A stretch of DNA of 64,000 nucleotides from Neoconidiobolus thromboides FSU 785 (GCA_025603075.1 MU626313.1:1-64000), one strand, 5' to 3'; positions 10,025 through 22,906 are shown, counted from the stretch's first letter. Program-made: numbers and translations. Notes: a model not told the origin generated them from the letters alone.

Positions 10025-10838
10025 TTAGTTATCAACCCTAAAATGTAAAATAATATTACCATTGCCATAATCATCATAATCATTTTCTCCATTATCAAAA
10101 TAATTTTCTCCATAATCTCCCTCGATTTCATCATCTTCATTATAAACTTCGCCATCTTCTTCAGGTTCAACTTCTTCTTCTTCCTCCTAAAATAATTTTA
10201 CATTAACGATTTGTGTTGCATAAAATCATTTTATAAAATTTACTTGATTATCTGTATTATTTTCCAATGCATCGATACGTTTCATATAATCAATTTTGTA
10301 CGATTTAACTAAAATAAAATAAAAATTCCAATTAATACTAAATCTAAAATAAAGCCCCTTTTTAACTTACATATTTTAGTTTTAGTTTTATCAACAACAG
10401 AATGTAATTCTGAAGGAAAATAACATAGATCTGTTGTAATATGTGTCAACAATGCCTTTGGATCATATTCCAATTCTCTAGTCGAATATTTATCCGAATA
10501 TCTTTCAATCTTTTGAGTTCTAGACGGCGTTTTTAGATAGGAAGGGGAGGCTTTAAACTCTCTTAAAATAGCCCGATAATCACGAGTTAGTTTTTTGTTT
10601 TTTTCATTTAATTCTAATCGGTTTGGTAAATCTTCAAATAACTAAATAGATTAGTTTCTTTAAAAAGAATTTTTTTTGATTATTGATTTACTGGATATTT
10701 CTCAGGTGGTCCGACTTGATTATAAGCTCCCGCTTCTTGCATTAAATTAATATTATCCCCAGTAGCAAATTGTCCAAACGCTGGATTTGTTCCTACTCGG
10801 CCTCCACCTCGTCCTCTTCCGCCTCGGGATCGATTCAT
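10025..10838 (-). CDS. RPC31: RNA polymerase III subunit RPC31 (RPC7-like)
   Basis: Four exons on the minus strand: 10838-10692, 10641-10371, 10308-10244, 10186-10025 (214 aa). The start is the ATG at 10838, giving MNRSRGGRGRGGG, the glycine/arginine-rich N-terminus typical of C31/RPC7. The middle carries ERYSDKYS and YFPSELHSVV, close to conserved blocks of the yeast protein. The last exon is the acidic tail (a glutamate run, then ENYFDNGENDYDDYG) that characterises the family. RPC31 belongs to the RPC82-RPC34-RPC31 initiation subcomplex of Pol III and contacts TFIIIB in the nucleus. All introns are 49-62 bp with GT..AG ends, and frame is kept throughout. Length is near the usual 215-250 aa. 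Confidence 0.85.
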
Positions 10839-11737
10839 TGATTTTGAAATTGCTCTTTTGAGAGTAAATTGAACGCTAACAACTTTGCAAATTAAATTTG
10901 GAAAATTGACAAAGTAATTTGAATCAAACTTGGCCAAGTTATTTTGCAAGGTTGTTTGATTAACCAATCAAAGTTAATATCTTGAAGCAGTTTTGGATTG
11001 GGATTCAACCCATATTTCTGCTAGTTTAAAAATGTTGAATATAAAGAGTTGATTAAACATATATAATAGATTTGATTTAAAACCTAAAGTACTTTTACTT
11101 AAAAAGCAATTTATTGTATTAATGATATAAAATTGTTTGAAAGTATACTATCCTATGGACAATGACATTTGAATGAGTAATTAAAAAAAACAATTATTAA
11201 CTATATTCTACTTGTTTAAAAAAAATTCCTTCTTCAGGTTATAAATATATGATAGCTCTTGATAGCCATATTATTCAATAGCCTCGGTATAATGTCTTAA
11301 TGTTCTATTTTGGTGTGAAATGCTTCATACTTAAAGGTATCAACGTTGAAGGTTAAAGGAGCTTTTATAAAATTCATTATGTTATTTGAAATCATAGTTC
11401 ATGTTGAAATGTTAAAAGTCGAGATATAATCACAATAGAGTGCATAAATATAATACAATAACAATACTGGTATTCGATATTTGAGCTAATCAAAAATCCA
11501 AGCTACACCACTTTTACTGTATTTAATTCACTACCAATTATCAATAAAACCATAAGTTAGATATTCACCGTTAGTAAAACTCGTTATAATTCCTCTAAGC
11601 AGATATGTTAAAATCAAAAATTATACATAAGAAAATGAGAAAATCTTGTTTCTTGTAAATAATGTATTAAAATAAACTAAGTTATTAAAAAATGTGTTTT
11701 ATAATCTATAAATTTAAACGGATATGATATCTATACT
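10839..11737. other. Intergenic region between RPC31 and the LLPH-like gene
   Basis: About 0.9 kb; both flanking genes are on the minus strand, so it holds the RPC31 promoter and the 3' end of the next gene. No repeat family member or coding frame was recognised. Confidence 0.5.
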
Positions 11738-12181
11738 CTACCACTTAAGTTTGGCTTTAGCACTAAGTTTCTTTTTAGGTTTGTTAACTATTTTTATATC
11801 AGTTTCTTCATCTCCCATTTCTAAATAAAATAAAAGATGAAAATAAATAAAAAATCTAAAAAACAAAAAACTAATATTACCACTCGAGTTTCCTTTTGTC
11901 AATTTCTTTTGTTTTTGTTTTTCAAAAAACTTATTCATAGCAGCTTCTTTCCTAACAATTTTGGAACTAATGTTTTTCATTATTTCTTTTCTTTGTTCTT
12001 TAGGGTCCAATGGTTCTTCTTCAATAATTTCGGTTGGCCCTTCTTTACCTTCAAAGGAAGTACCTTCTGCTTGTTTAGCTGCTAATCTTCTAATTCTCTC
12101 ATCTTCAATTGGTTTATATATCTTTTCTCGACGTACACTTTCATGTTTACGTTTGATTTTAGAGCGTAAAGATCTGGCCAT
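11738..12181 (-). CDS. LLPH/DUF2423-like nucleolar protein
   Basis: Two exons on the minus strand, 12181-11881 and 11820-11738, giving 127 aa. The start MARSLRSKIKRKHESVRREK matches the conserved N-terminus (M-A-K-S-L-R-S-K-x-K-R) of the LLP-homologue/DUF2423 family, small basic nucleolar proteins linked to ribosome biogenesis. Length fits the family (about 100-130 aa). The C-terminus is lysine-rich (KPKKKLSAKAKLKW). The intron (11880-11821) has GTAATA and TTTAG ends, is exactly 60 nt and contains no in-frame stop. Unspliced mRNA would therefore encode a 147-aa form with a phenylalanine-rich hydrophobic insert. I take the spliced form as real because the insert looks like intron sequence (T-rich) and interrupts a charged region. 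Confidence 0.65.
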   Translation of the reverse strand: MARSLRSKIKRKHESVRREKIYKPIEDERIRRLAAKQAEGTSFEGKEGPTEIIEEEPLDPKEQRKEIMKNISSKIVRKEAAMNKFFEKQKQKKLTKGNSSGNISFLFFRFFIYFHLLFYLEMGDEETDIKIVNKPKKKLSAKAKLKW

Positions 12182-15070
12182 TTTATTGAATAAAAGAGAA
12201 ATATTTTTTAATTAATTTTTATTAAAGTAGGATTTGAAAAACCTCTAAAATTAGGTTTGATTGGTTAAATTGAAGTTTATTCAAAACTGGCATTGGTTTT
12301 ATAATGATACCCCAAATAGAACTTTAATTCTTATTGTTTATAATAGTCAAGTATTTAGATTACTGATACTTTTATAAAGTGAAGTAAAAAAGTAAATAAA
12401 AACATACAATAAAGCTTTTAGAGATTGAAGTGTATTTTTATAATTTTTTGAAATCTTTTCAGTATACCTTAAAAGATATTAATACTACAGTCAGAGTATG
12501 AGGATGTATTTTTGTGTTTAAGAATTTTACTAACAAATTTTCTGCTTAAATAGTGCTTAAAAAATGGAAAAAATAATGAAGTCAAAAAAAACACTCCCAT
12601 ATAAATAGCTACATATGTTATCATTTGAATTATTCTATTTGATACTTTTATAAATATAAATACAACCCCCCTTTGCCATTAAAAGTAGGGCTGTAAATAT
12701 CTTGTTATATACAACTATTTAGAACAGTTCAATGGACTATACTTTTAATACTTCACATTAAATTAATAAAACTTTATTATTAAATTAGATGAGTTTTAAA
12801 TTTTCAATCAACTTATATTAATTTGGATTAGTTGATTAATTGAAAATATAATAACTTCTCGTTATTAGCAAACGCATTTTCGCTTAATTTTTTAATAAAA
12901 TCCTTTTTATTTATTACAGTATTTTTTTCAAAAAGTAATCTCCATATAATACAATGTATTAGATATCCGATTTACTCTTCAATTATCTAGTTTTACCACC
13001 TTTAATATTATTTCCAATATCAAAATAAAATATTATAAATGATTGTCACAAAACTTACCATATTACATGTCTGGGTTTCGTTACACGAAATATAACTTCT
13101 CAGATTAAAAGCTGACACAATGGAATTAGATTATACCCCCAAAGTATAGTTTTCTTTTCCTACATCATTTGCCTCTTTTTCCGTTTTCTTTTGTTATTCA
13201 ATTTTTTTGTAACTTCAATTTCTGCTAACAGCAAACCACTCGGGAGCTTTGGCCATTTAAGCTTTAAATACATGATAAAATAAAATATCTAAAAGAACTA
13301 ATTGGAAGATTCATGTTTGTAAGTCGCAAGGGATTTGAAGCCTTTAAGCTCAGTAACGCACTAAGTGGAGAGTTAATATAAGGTAAAGTAAGGTAAGATC
13401 AATATTTGGCCAATAGAAGTGGAGACTTTTAAAACCTTCCTAAACAAACATAAGATAGATAGTATAATTTGAATTAAATTAACTATATTAATGTAACTAA
13501 TAAAGGCTAAGAGTATAATTCCTTTTAGGAAGTAATTGAAAAAAATTCTCAATGAAGAGAAATTTTAGAGGAAAAGATTCAATCACTTATGTACCTTTTA
13601 TAAGTAAAAAATGCGTTAATTACCTATATTTTATGTTCATATCTAATATATATCATCAAAATTAGTAATGACCTTAGTATTAGTCTTTTTTACATCATTT
13701 TCCAAAACGCATTTAAATTACATTGAACCTCATTCAACCATAGTATTAGATTTCGGAGAGTAGGCGATCTAATTAGTAGCCTTGACAGTACCTAGTATTG
13801 TCAGCCTTAGTATTGTTTACAATATTAAACTAAAATACTATAAAGGAATTAGTAGCAAGAAACTAATATCCCAGATACTAAACACATAAAATCGTGCCGA
13901 TCGATACAAGAAAAATAAGTACTAATTTTTGTGATATAAAGTAGGAGGTGTTCAAGCTCAAAGGGTTGCTAGCACAAAGATATCAGATTTTAATATATTG
14001 AGGTAAAAATGATACAAATGCTCGAATTCGTTGTATACTCAAAGTTGTTGGTAATCTATATAACGAAAAAATGAGATAAATCAAATAACTTAGAGATTTT
14101 AATTTCTATACTAATTCTTTTATCGACTATGAAATAAAGCATATTTGCAGACAATACAAGAGTTGGACCTTTTAGTACACAATTTTCATAGCGGAGATTT
14201 TATCAAGCTTTTTAGAGGTAGTGAACAATGAATAGGAAGATATCATAGAAGCGGATTCAAATATATATTTATTGGTCCATAGATTAAGTAAAAGCTCAAA
14301 TACATAAATTGGTATACTATGTACATAAATGTTATACTTATGGCACTCGTTTTAATGTAAAGTTCTTTATCTAAGTCAAGCGAACAATTAGTGGTTATAA
14401 ATTTATATGGGAGCGTCTTTTCTAATTTTTTTATACATATTTTATGTAACGTAAACTTATAAAGCGTTGCTAGTTGTAATAAAATAAAAAGATATCTTAG
14501 CATATTCGTTTTTGTAAAGTACACAATTATCGAAAATCTCAATACTTTACATGTTCTAAGATTTGTATATCTTTTCTATTTTACCGCTTTGTTATTTCAT
14601 AGCTCTTAAGAACATGTTTGGTTTCTCAACTTAGAACCTTATTTTAAAAGCTAGGTGATATGTTATAACTTTTGAGGAAATTAAGTTTATTTCAAGACTT
14701 TTAATATTTCATACTATGTACGGTCTAAATAACAGCCCATAAAGTCTAAAAATAATATAAAATCCATAATACCTCTAAGTTATATAGTAAGTTAATATAT
14801 TTTATAAATTTGTATAGTACAAAAATAAATGAATAAGAACTAAATATTTTAAAACTTTAAACTATATAAGGAAATAGAGGCTATACTATAACTTGGTTGA
14901 ATTGATTTAGAACCAAAAAATAGAATCTTCATTAATTGGTCGATTCACTAAACAGGCTATAAAGTTGTTCCTTGTAATCTTTTGTTAAGCCACATAATTT
15001 AAAAAACTATAGGAACAACAAACTACTATATAATCCATATTATTTCATTCTTTCTCTTTTGAAGATTCAA
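12182..15070. other. Large gene-free interval
   Basis: About 2.9 kb with one MITE (12500-12598). A 99-codon minus-strand frame at 14542-14243 has no recognisable motif and intergenic-like composition, so it is not called. A TATATAAT at about 15027 lies about 45 bp before the TFIIB-like ATG. Confidence 0.5.
12500..12598 (+). mobile_element. MITE copy
   Basis: GAGGATG...CACTCCC, 99 bp, flanks GTAT and ATAT. Confidence 0.9.
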
Positions 15071-17562
15071 ATGGATCCAAGGAAACCCCATAATCTACAC
15101 TATAATGCCTATGAAGGTAGTAGTAGCACACAAAATATACAGAGTTATCAATTACAGCGTCCTAGAAATAGTATAGTTCAAGGGCCTCAAGATAATTTTA
15201 GGACGGGCTATATAAGAGAAAAAAATATAGCGCCTTCAACTAAGAGGGAAGTGTCGACCATCAAAAATATTAATTTACTCTATGATATTAGAGAAAGAGA
15301 TTTTTATTTCAAGATTAGGAAAAGATTTAACATCAAACCTCATATCAATAACTTTTGCAAAAGATATCTAAATATGGAAGATCCAATACACTTTGAGCCA
15401 AAATTAAATGGTAAACTATTTTTAACCACAGTTGCTTATTTACATTATTTAGATACTTACAATGAGTTTCCACGTGCTTCCAGTTACTATAGAAACATAC
15501 ATAATGAAACCGCACCAAGGATAGAATACAAAGACAATTATGGGTATTCTCCAAATTATCAAAACTCCGGCCACAGTCAACACCATCAAGTGGGAAATTT
15601 CAATGACACTCCTTATGTTTATAACAAGCAACATATTCCTGCCAATGTCCCACCCAAAGACGTTGGACCGTTTAATCCACTCCCAGAGAAAAATTATAAC
15701 GCACAAGGAAATAGCCTAAATGAAAGAGCTTATAATGGTAGCGATAAGTATTATTTAAAAACGAAAGATCACATTCTTCCAAATTCTGGAGTAAAGTTTG
15801 TTGAACCGCGTCACATGCCTCATCGTCCTGAGAGTATAAGCAATGCGGAACACCATCAATCAAGACAAACCATATCAAGATTTTCAGAAAGATCTATAAG
15901 CCAAGATACTGGATACGAAAATATACAACTAAATAAATCATCAGAACAAAAGGAGTTATTTTTTAAGCCCCCTGAATTAACAAAGCCATTGACATTTAAA
16001 CCTGCCAAAAAAATGATACAGTTACCTCAGCCTCAGTATTACTTGCAATCGTTTTCTGAGAATAAAGTTAACAAACCAAATCGCTCTTCTAGTCCCAGTT
16101 GGGACAGAATTGAATCAGAACAAATGCTATATCAAAAGTCAAAGCCTAATGATACTCAGTATAATAGTAAATCTCGTCATATAATAACGCGAAGTACCAA
16201 TCCTGCTCCTTTAGCTTTAAATAGTAATGTTAGCAATGTTACCAATGTCAACAACTCAATAGAAGTCCAAACAAATAGGAGTGTTAGTAAAGGTTCAAAC
16301 TTCAAGGAAGGACTTTCTGGCAGCACCTTTTCAAAAAGTGTTAGTAAAGAAATTTCGGATAATGAAACCAGTGCTGAATCTAAAACATCACCAGCTGTAA
16401 TAAATAAGCCGAAAGATTTGAAAGTCAGAAAAACAGGCAGCGAAAGTAACAGTGAAAAAAATAACGAAGTAAACGATAATGGTAGACTGACTAATAAGAA
16501 CAAAAAATATAAAATGTCGCCAAACGAGGAAACTGATAAGAGAAGTAATTAATTTTTAATTGAAATATATTTATATGATTTTAAACCGCTTTAGATATTG
16601 AATCTGATGATTCTAAAGATGTAATTAAACAAACTAAAAATAGTGAAATTAAAGATGATTCCTTAAAAGATAGATATATTTCAATCAATTCAGCGGGGTT
16701 TGATATTGAAACAATGATTAAGAAATTTGAGGAGAGAGGTGTTCCATTGAACTTATATCGTGATACTAACGACCAAGTAATTGATTGGAGCAGACTAACT
16801 GTGCCCGAGAATGTATGGTTTGAAGCCTATGGTGAGTTCACTTGCCTTATGCTTAGTAAACATCCAAAGTTAAAAAATAAGCCACTAGTTACATTTAGTG
16901 CGATTATTCAATTAAAATGCAGGGAACACGGTATACACATAACTTTTTCGGAACTAGCTAGTTTAGTCAAATCTAGCCGTAGTGAAATAGGAACCGCATA
17001 TAAAGTAATTTCATCACTTTCTGATTTTAAAAAACCAGCAATGGTCATTTGTAATGAAGAAGAATCTTGTCTTCGTTGGTGCTCAGCATTAAATCTTCCA
17101 GCTCCAATTACTCAAGCTGTAGTTGAATTATATGCTGATGCTAAGAGGCTATCTATCGCACCTGCACGATCTGTAAATAGTATGGGAGCTGCATGTATTT
17201 GGTTTGTAATCAGCTCTTATAATAAGGCCATTAGTAAATATTCAATAAAGTTTGATAAGCCCAGATTACCTATTATTGATATCACAATTGCTTCAATCTC
17301 TGATGTGACTGGAATGGTATCTTTTACTGTACAATCTGGTGCACGTTTATTAAATCCAGTTAAAGATGAAGTTTTAAGTAACGAGAAACTTTATAAAATT
17401 ATGGATGAAATGGGGTTGCTTTATAAACCTGAAGATTTGCCTGATTTCGGGGAGTCGGAACATTTAAAGGTTCCCGAAGATTCAAAAGTTGGTTCTAGTC
17501 AAACCAGCTCTCCTAAGTCTGAAAGTCAATTAAATCCTCCTATTTTACCTTCTGAACACTAA
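15071..17562 (+). CDS. TFIIB-like cyclin-fold protein with long disordered N-terminus, no zinc ribbon
   Basis: Two exons, 15071-16544 and 16595-17562, joined across a 50-bp intron (GTAATT...CTTTAG); the joined frame is continuous, giving 813 aa. The open frame runs from a TTG at 15059, but the first ATG is 15071 (MDPRKPHNLH). Residues about 1-530 are low-complexity and rich in N, S, Q and K, apart from a more ordered patch (about 75-140, containing FYFKIRKRFNIKPHINNFCK). From about 552 there are two TFIIB-type cyclin repeats. The first includes PLVTFSAIIQLKCREHGIHI and FSELASLVKSSRSEIG; the second is SCLRWCSALNLPAPITQAVV through RSVNSMGAACIWFVISS. TFIIB bridges TBP-DNA and Pol II. This protein lacks the CxxC...CxxC ribbon that recruits polymerase, so it may be a paralogue or divergent TFIIB-related factor. 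Family call is firm for the core; role is inference. Confidence 0.72.
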
Positions 17563-18017
17563 ATCTGATATATCGAAATACGTCATTGAAAAAGAGACGT
17601 ATTTTTTATCAGTTGATACTTCATATAGTTTTTATATTTAAATCTTACTATTGACTGTAGGTTTATTTTAATAACTTTTATATATTAATAAAATACATGC
17701 TCTTAACTATTTCGACTGATTTATTTTTACTAAACTTTACATCAAACAGTATTTTAGTCAAAAGTAGGTTTTATTAGTGTTTATTTCTATGATATAATAA
17801 CCAGGGTTTTAGATAATTATAAAGATATAGATGATAAAATTAAATTTTACAAGTATACTAGAAACACTAGTTTAAGATAATATAAATAATAATTACAACT
17901 ATTCGTCATTTTAGTGCTAAATATGATTTAAATTTTAAAACGTTTTATCACTAAAAAGATTACAATTGAAATTATTATATCATTATAAAATCAATTCTTT
18001 GAAAATAATTACTTGAG

Positions 18018-18095
18018 CTAAAAATAAAAATAAAAATAAGAATAAAAAATAAAAAATAAAAAATAAAAAATAAAAACAAAAACAAAAAATAAAAT
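18018..18095. repeat. AAAAAT-type low-complexity tract
   Basis: Near-tandem AAATAAA/AAAAAT units over about 75 bp. Confidence 0.85.
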
Positions 18096-18703
18096 TGATA
18101 TAACCTGTTACATAATAATATTGTGGTAATTATGAACTTGTAACTAATAAATATCACATATTAACCATCTCTGATTTAAACCATGACATAGAAAATACGA
18201 TTAGCTAATATGATATAAGATATTTAAATCAAAGCTAGAAATTTAAGAATATTAAATATTAAATTAAAATAAAATGTTTAACTATTATTTATTTCATAAC
18301 TAAATATAATCTTTAGGTAGTTAAATACTCAATTATAAGGCTAAAAGTGGAATTAAATAAACTTTACTTAAATTGTATTATTCAAATAAACATAACGCTA
18401 TTGCATAGTTTGATAAACTATATAACATCAAATCAAATACTACACAACTTAGTAATATTTTATAAACTTACAAATGATAGTCCAAAGGAATTTTGTAAAA
18501 CCTATTGCTTAAAATTTTCCTATTTATTTAAATCAAACCGTATCTCATTTTATAATATAAATCTCGGGTGTTTTTTCGTATTGTTAAACAATTTAAGCTA
18601 ATAAATATATTTATACGAATTTGTAGTAGATTTAAATTAATTTAAAATTTAACTCAAAGAGGACATTTTTCTCCTTTCTAACTAACTGTAGTAAACTTTA
18701 TAT

Positions 18704-18798
18704 GGGAATGTGTTTTTTTATCTAAGAACTTTACTAATAATCTTTCCTCTTAAATACTACTTAAAAATATGAAAGTAATGAAATCAAAAAATATCTCC
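18704..18798 (+). mobile_element. MITE copy
   Basis: GGGAATG...ATCTCC with ATAT on both sides; interior diverged. Confidence 0.85.
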
Positions 18799-19755
18799 AT
18801 ATGCTATGTGAGAAACTTTAAGTTTTAAAAATGGTTTAAGTGAGTAATAATAATAAAATCAAAGGCTTATGTTTGTTAATGTTCACACCTTTGGAACTCC
18901 TTTCTATTCTATTGCTTTAATAAAATATTAAAACTCATAAATTTTATATTTCATGAAGTCTATTTTAATTTCTAAACTTTATATGATACTAATATTAAGA
19001 ATCTTAGTATACTATATATTTTATATGTGAGGGAAGAAATATTGCAGAGAGATGTTGAATAAATAAGCTGTGATTCGATCTATACTAAAAGAAAACTAAG
19101 CCTAATGGTAATAATATCAAGATGATAGATCTTTTGTAAAAAGAATCATCATGTTATTTTTATCTAATCTTTAAGTCAACTTGTTTGTTCATTTTTTTAA
19201 TATTAATATTTTATTTTTATTTCAATAGATTATCACTTGATAGTCGGATTATAAAAATCAAGATTAATGTGTAAGCTAAGTCTATATATTATTTTTAATA
19301 GAAATACAGTCTATAAATAAATATTTAACCAAGAACAAAGTTTCTTATATAGAACATTTAGAAAGTTCTAACTAATAGACATATGAACAGAAGCGGTATA
19401 ATTTAATATTAACACCTGAATGGAGAGCTTTTGCTATTTACAAGATATTCAATATGAAGAGTCAACTGTGATAAACTTAACTATCAATTGATTTTAGATT
19501 TACTCTTGAGTAATTAATAAAATTGAATTGAAATTAGTACAATTTGTAATTAAATTAGCTTATTACATAATTAAAATATGCTAAAATTAGATTACCCAAG
19601 GTTAAAGTAATTAAGCTTAAATTCCTCTTAATTTTTTTAGGTTACCCAGAGATTAGTCCTAAAAAGCTAAGCGCAGCTTTTTGCATATTAGCTAAAGTTA
19701 GAAACATGTGTTATTTAAGGTTGGCTTTGGGCCTAAAATGGATTTGATGGTTAAA

Positions 19756-19792
19756 AATAACCCGAATGGCTTTTTCCGTTATTTTCGGGTCT
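19756..19792. other. Short GC-richer inverted repeat
   Basis: ACCCGAA and TTCGGGT pair across a loop of about 17 nt in otherwise AT-rich DNA. Function unknown. Confidence 0.4.
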
Positions 19793-21023
19793 ATCTTTTT
19801 CCAGTTGATTTTGCATAAATCATTGCGTGATTTCATTTAAAAAATAAGAAAATCGGTAATAGATATAAAGTTTGTTGGTTTTTTGGAACATCTGACAAGA
19901 AATAGGGTTAACTAAAATTTGACAATGTTGGTTTCTCAAACAAAACATGAATATCCTCCAATAAACTTCTAAGCAATGAAAATTGGAAGTTTCTTATTTG
20001 CTTCGTATATTGAAAATAATTTTACTATTACTAAAATAAAAGATAACATTCCTTAATTGAGGATAATATTTACATTGAATTTATAATTAATTGCGTTGCA
20101 ATTTCCTGTCTTATGCATCTAGAACTTTAATCAATTTTGCATAAACTATTTCGGACTTGCAATTTTTCTATATCGGTATCGCTGTTCCGAGCCAAGGATA
20201 GGGGCAATTTCAAAAAAATCTTTAATAGATTCAATGTTTTTTTACTTTTTAAAACTTTCATTTATCATTAAAGCTTAAATAATTTGATAAAAGATATGTT
20301 ACTTCAGTTTTAATATATCTATATTAAAATCAAGTTTAAGGTATAAATTTAATAGTATTTACCTTGAAATAGACTGTGATCTTACTAAATTTAATATTAA
20401 TTTTGGTTGATTTAATTGGTTCCGATAAGGTTTACTCTTTTCAAGCTAAGTTTTTCCGCAGAACCTTCCTAAACTTTAAAAAACTTTGCACGGATTTCTA
20501 ACAATGATTGGAGAATGAAATCATTAATTTAATTTATTTATTCTAATAGTCGGGTATAATGAATAAAGTAAACTTTAGCTTAAACTGTGATATGTTCAAT
20601 TTATTACTAATAACTAAAGTATAAATAACAATGTAAAAACATATAAATATGAGTTCAAAAATCTTTATTGTAATTTAATTTTAATTTTTAATTAGATCTA
20701 CTAATATAAATCATTGATACTCTCAATTCATTCAACGGTCCAATATTTATATTCAATTGAGTAAGAAAGAGAAAATCTTCCTAATAAAGTTCACTTCTGG
20801 AAATCAATTTCTAACCACCCCAGTGATAAACTTTTATATCAAACTGAAACAAAGCATACTTCATTAATAATCTCATTAATCAACTTTCATTTTCATTCTT
20901 TGTTATTATATTCATTGACTAACTCGAAAGAAGTCTATCATTCTTATTAATCTGTATCTGATATCATAACAATAATTCTTTATAACCTCATTCCATCCTA
21001 TAACTTCTTTCAACTCTATCAAT

Positions 21024-22217
21024 ATGAGCTTCAAATTGTCTTTCAACAAAAGTCCACTCTTATCACCAACAACTACTAGCTTAGATGTAATTCCCCCTTC
21101 ACCGCTAAAGTCAAAAAACAACAATAGAGCCTCATTTCCTTCACTAGATCGTTTCAAGCTTAAAAGTTATAATTCCACTTCAACTTTTTCCACATCAGAT
21201 GAATCATCAGAAGGTACGGTTTCAAGTGTACCATCACGATTTGTTTTCAACACAGTGAATCCCAAATCAATGAAAAAGAATAAGCTTAAAGCACCACGTC
21301 TGTATCGTCCAAAGAAATATTTAAAACGTCAACCAAAAGAAGTGAGTTCTTTACCACATCAATTACAAATTTTATTTGAAAGAGGTACTACCCCACTTTC
21401 TAATAATTACCAACTCCTTAATCGTAAATTGGGAGATGGTGCTATGGGTAGCGTTTATTTAGTTCAACGTAAAAGTGATAAAAAATTATTTGCAGCAAAG
21501 TTACATACTAAAGACTCTCCCCAGTTAACACAGGCTCAATACCTTCAACAAATAGCTGATGAAGTGATAATAGCTTCTTCATTACATCATGATCATATTA
21601 TTAGTACTTTAGATTTTGTCAGCAATGGTCCAAGGTATATGACGATTATGGAATATTGCCCAACCGATTTATTCGATCTTATCAAAACTGAAAAATTCGA
21701 TACTGCCCAATTGGATACTTACTTTGTACAATTGTTACTAGGAGTTTATCATATGCATTCTCATGGTATCGCACATCGCGATCTTAAATTAGAAAATTTA
21801 TGTATTGATAAACAAGGCAAATTAAAAATTATCGATTTTGGATGTGCTAATGAGTTCCGTGGCCCATTTGAACAAAACTGTAATTCAGTAGCTGGTATTT
21901 ATGGTTCAGATCCTTATATTGCTCCAGAAGTTTGGAGTGGAAGGTCCTATGATCCTGAAAAAGCTGATTTATGGTCTATAGCTATCATCTATGTTGCTTT
22001 ACATTCTGGTATATTTTTATGGGATAAAGCTATAAAGGACGATAAGCGTTATGAAAGATTTCCTACTCATGTTGATTCTATCTTTGAAAAGTATAAGATT
22101 CCTAGCCATGCTAGATCTATACTAAAACGCTTATTAGATCCAAATCCATATACTCGTGCTAATATCCAAGAAGTCATGTGTCAAGAATGGATTCATCAAA
22201 TCTTAATTGGAATTTAG
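21024..22217 (+). CDS. HAL4/SAT4-like Ser/Thr protein kinase
   Basis: Single exon, 397 aa. Residues 1-110 are serine-rich and basic (probable regulatory region). The kinase domain spans about 130-395, with all key residues: glycine loop LGDGAMGSVYLV (G137, G139, G142), K159 in FAAKL, E180 in helix C, HRDLKLEN (catalytic D253, N258) and DFG (D271). The activation segment AGIYGSDPYIAPEVW is characteristic of the fungal HAL4/SAT4/NPR1/HRK1 group, which controls plasma-membrane transporters and ion homeostasis. Inside the domain there is no intron, frameshift or missing catalytic residue. The exact member of the group cannot be told from sequence alone. Confidence 0.88.
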   Translation: MSFKLSFNKSPLLSPTTTSLDVIPPSPLKSKNNNRASFPSLDRFKLKSYNSTSTFSTSDESSEGTVSSVPSRFVFNTVNPKSMKKNKLKAPRLYRPKKYLKRQPKEVSSLPHQLQILFERGTTPLSNNYQLLNRKLGDGAMGSVYLVQRKSDKKLFAAKLHTKDSPQLTQAQYLQQIADEVIIASSLHHDHIISTLDFVSNGPRYMTIMEYCPTDLFDLIKTEKFDTAQLDTYFVQLLLGVYHMHSHGIAHRDLKLENLCIDKQGKLKIIDFGCANEFRGPFEQNCNSVAGIYGSDPYIAPEVWSGRSYDPEKADLWSIAIIYVALHSGIFLWDKAIKDDKRYERFPTHVDSIFEKYKIPSHARSILKRLLDPNPYTRANIQEVMCQEWIHQILIGI

Positions 22218-22906
22218 TTTGTTATATTATTGTTGTACTAACCCATATTGTAATTTTATATCGTTAAAGCTCCTAATTATAACTAGCTTTATACGACTAT
22301 TTATTTAAGTTCATCATATATAAATAAACATTGTTTTATAGACAATAAAAATAATAAATTTTCTGCTTTTTTTCATAACTTTTATTAATATTACAATATT
22401 GAAAATATTTAATTACTAAACAGGTTTAAAAAAATAACTTTTTATTCAACACTCTCAGGTATGTATTTTCTAAAAAAAACCGTAAATTACCTTTTCTCTC
22501 CCTATCAACTCCTATCATTAAAAAACTTCCTTTTTGTTTTCAAGGATTGTTCCTACAATCAATTTACCCTTCTTTAACCCTCTTTCTAGTTTGATTAATA
22601 AACAAACAATGTAAAAATTACCCTCAAAAAAAGTGTAGTAATTAGTAATAACCAGGATTTAGCAAAAATTAATTAGTAATAATAAAACTAATTACAGAAT
22701 GTGGAGTTCTATTCTTAAGTAGTACTTCAAGTTGTGTCTTTGTTTTAACATTTTATAAGTTTATGCCATAAAATTTATTTTTTAGTCTAAAAATAAATTA
22801 AAAAACTAACTTCATTTAACAAATGCAATGATTACAAATCTTCTATGACCTTTATAGCTGCTCATTTTAGAATAAAATTAGGTCAAATTCAGTTAAATAT
22901 AAAGCT

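Larger units (their letters stand above)
17563..21023. other. Large gene-free interval
   Basis: About 3.5 kb. It contains an A-rich tandem tract (18018-18095), a MITE (18704-18798), and at 19600-20500 a stretch with more GC-rich patches and a hairpin at 19756-19792. An 84-codon plus-strand frame at 18347 looks random. No gene is called. Confidence 0.5.

Noticed and set aside
14243-14542. 99-codon minus-strand frame
   Set aside because: No motif or recognisable splice context, and composition like the surrounding intergenic DNA.
15345-16503. Four minus-strand frames inside the TFIIB-like gene
   Set aside because: Antisense shadows of a clearly coding exon.
18347-18601. 84-codon plus-strand frame
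   Set aside because: AT-driven random frame with no family signal.
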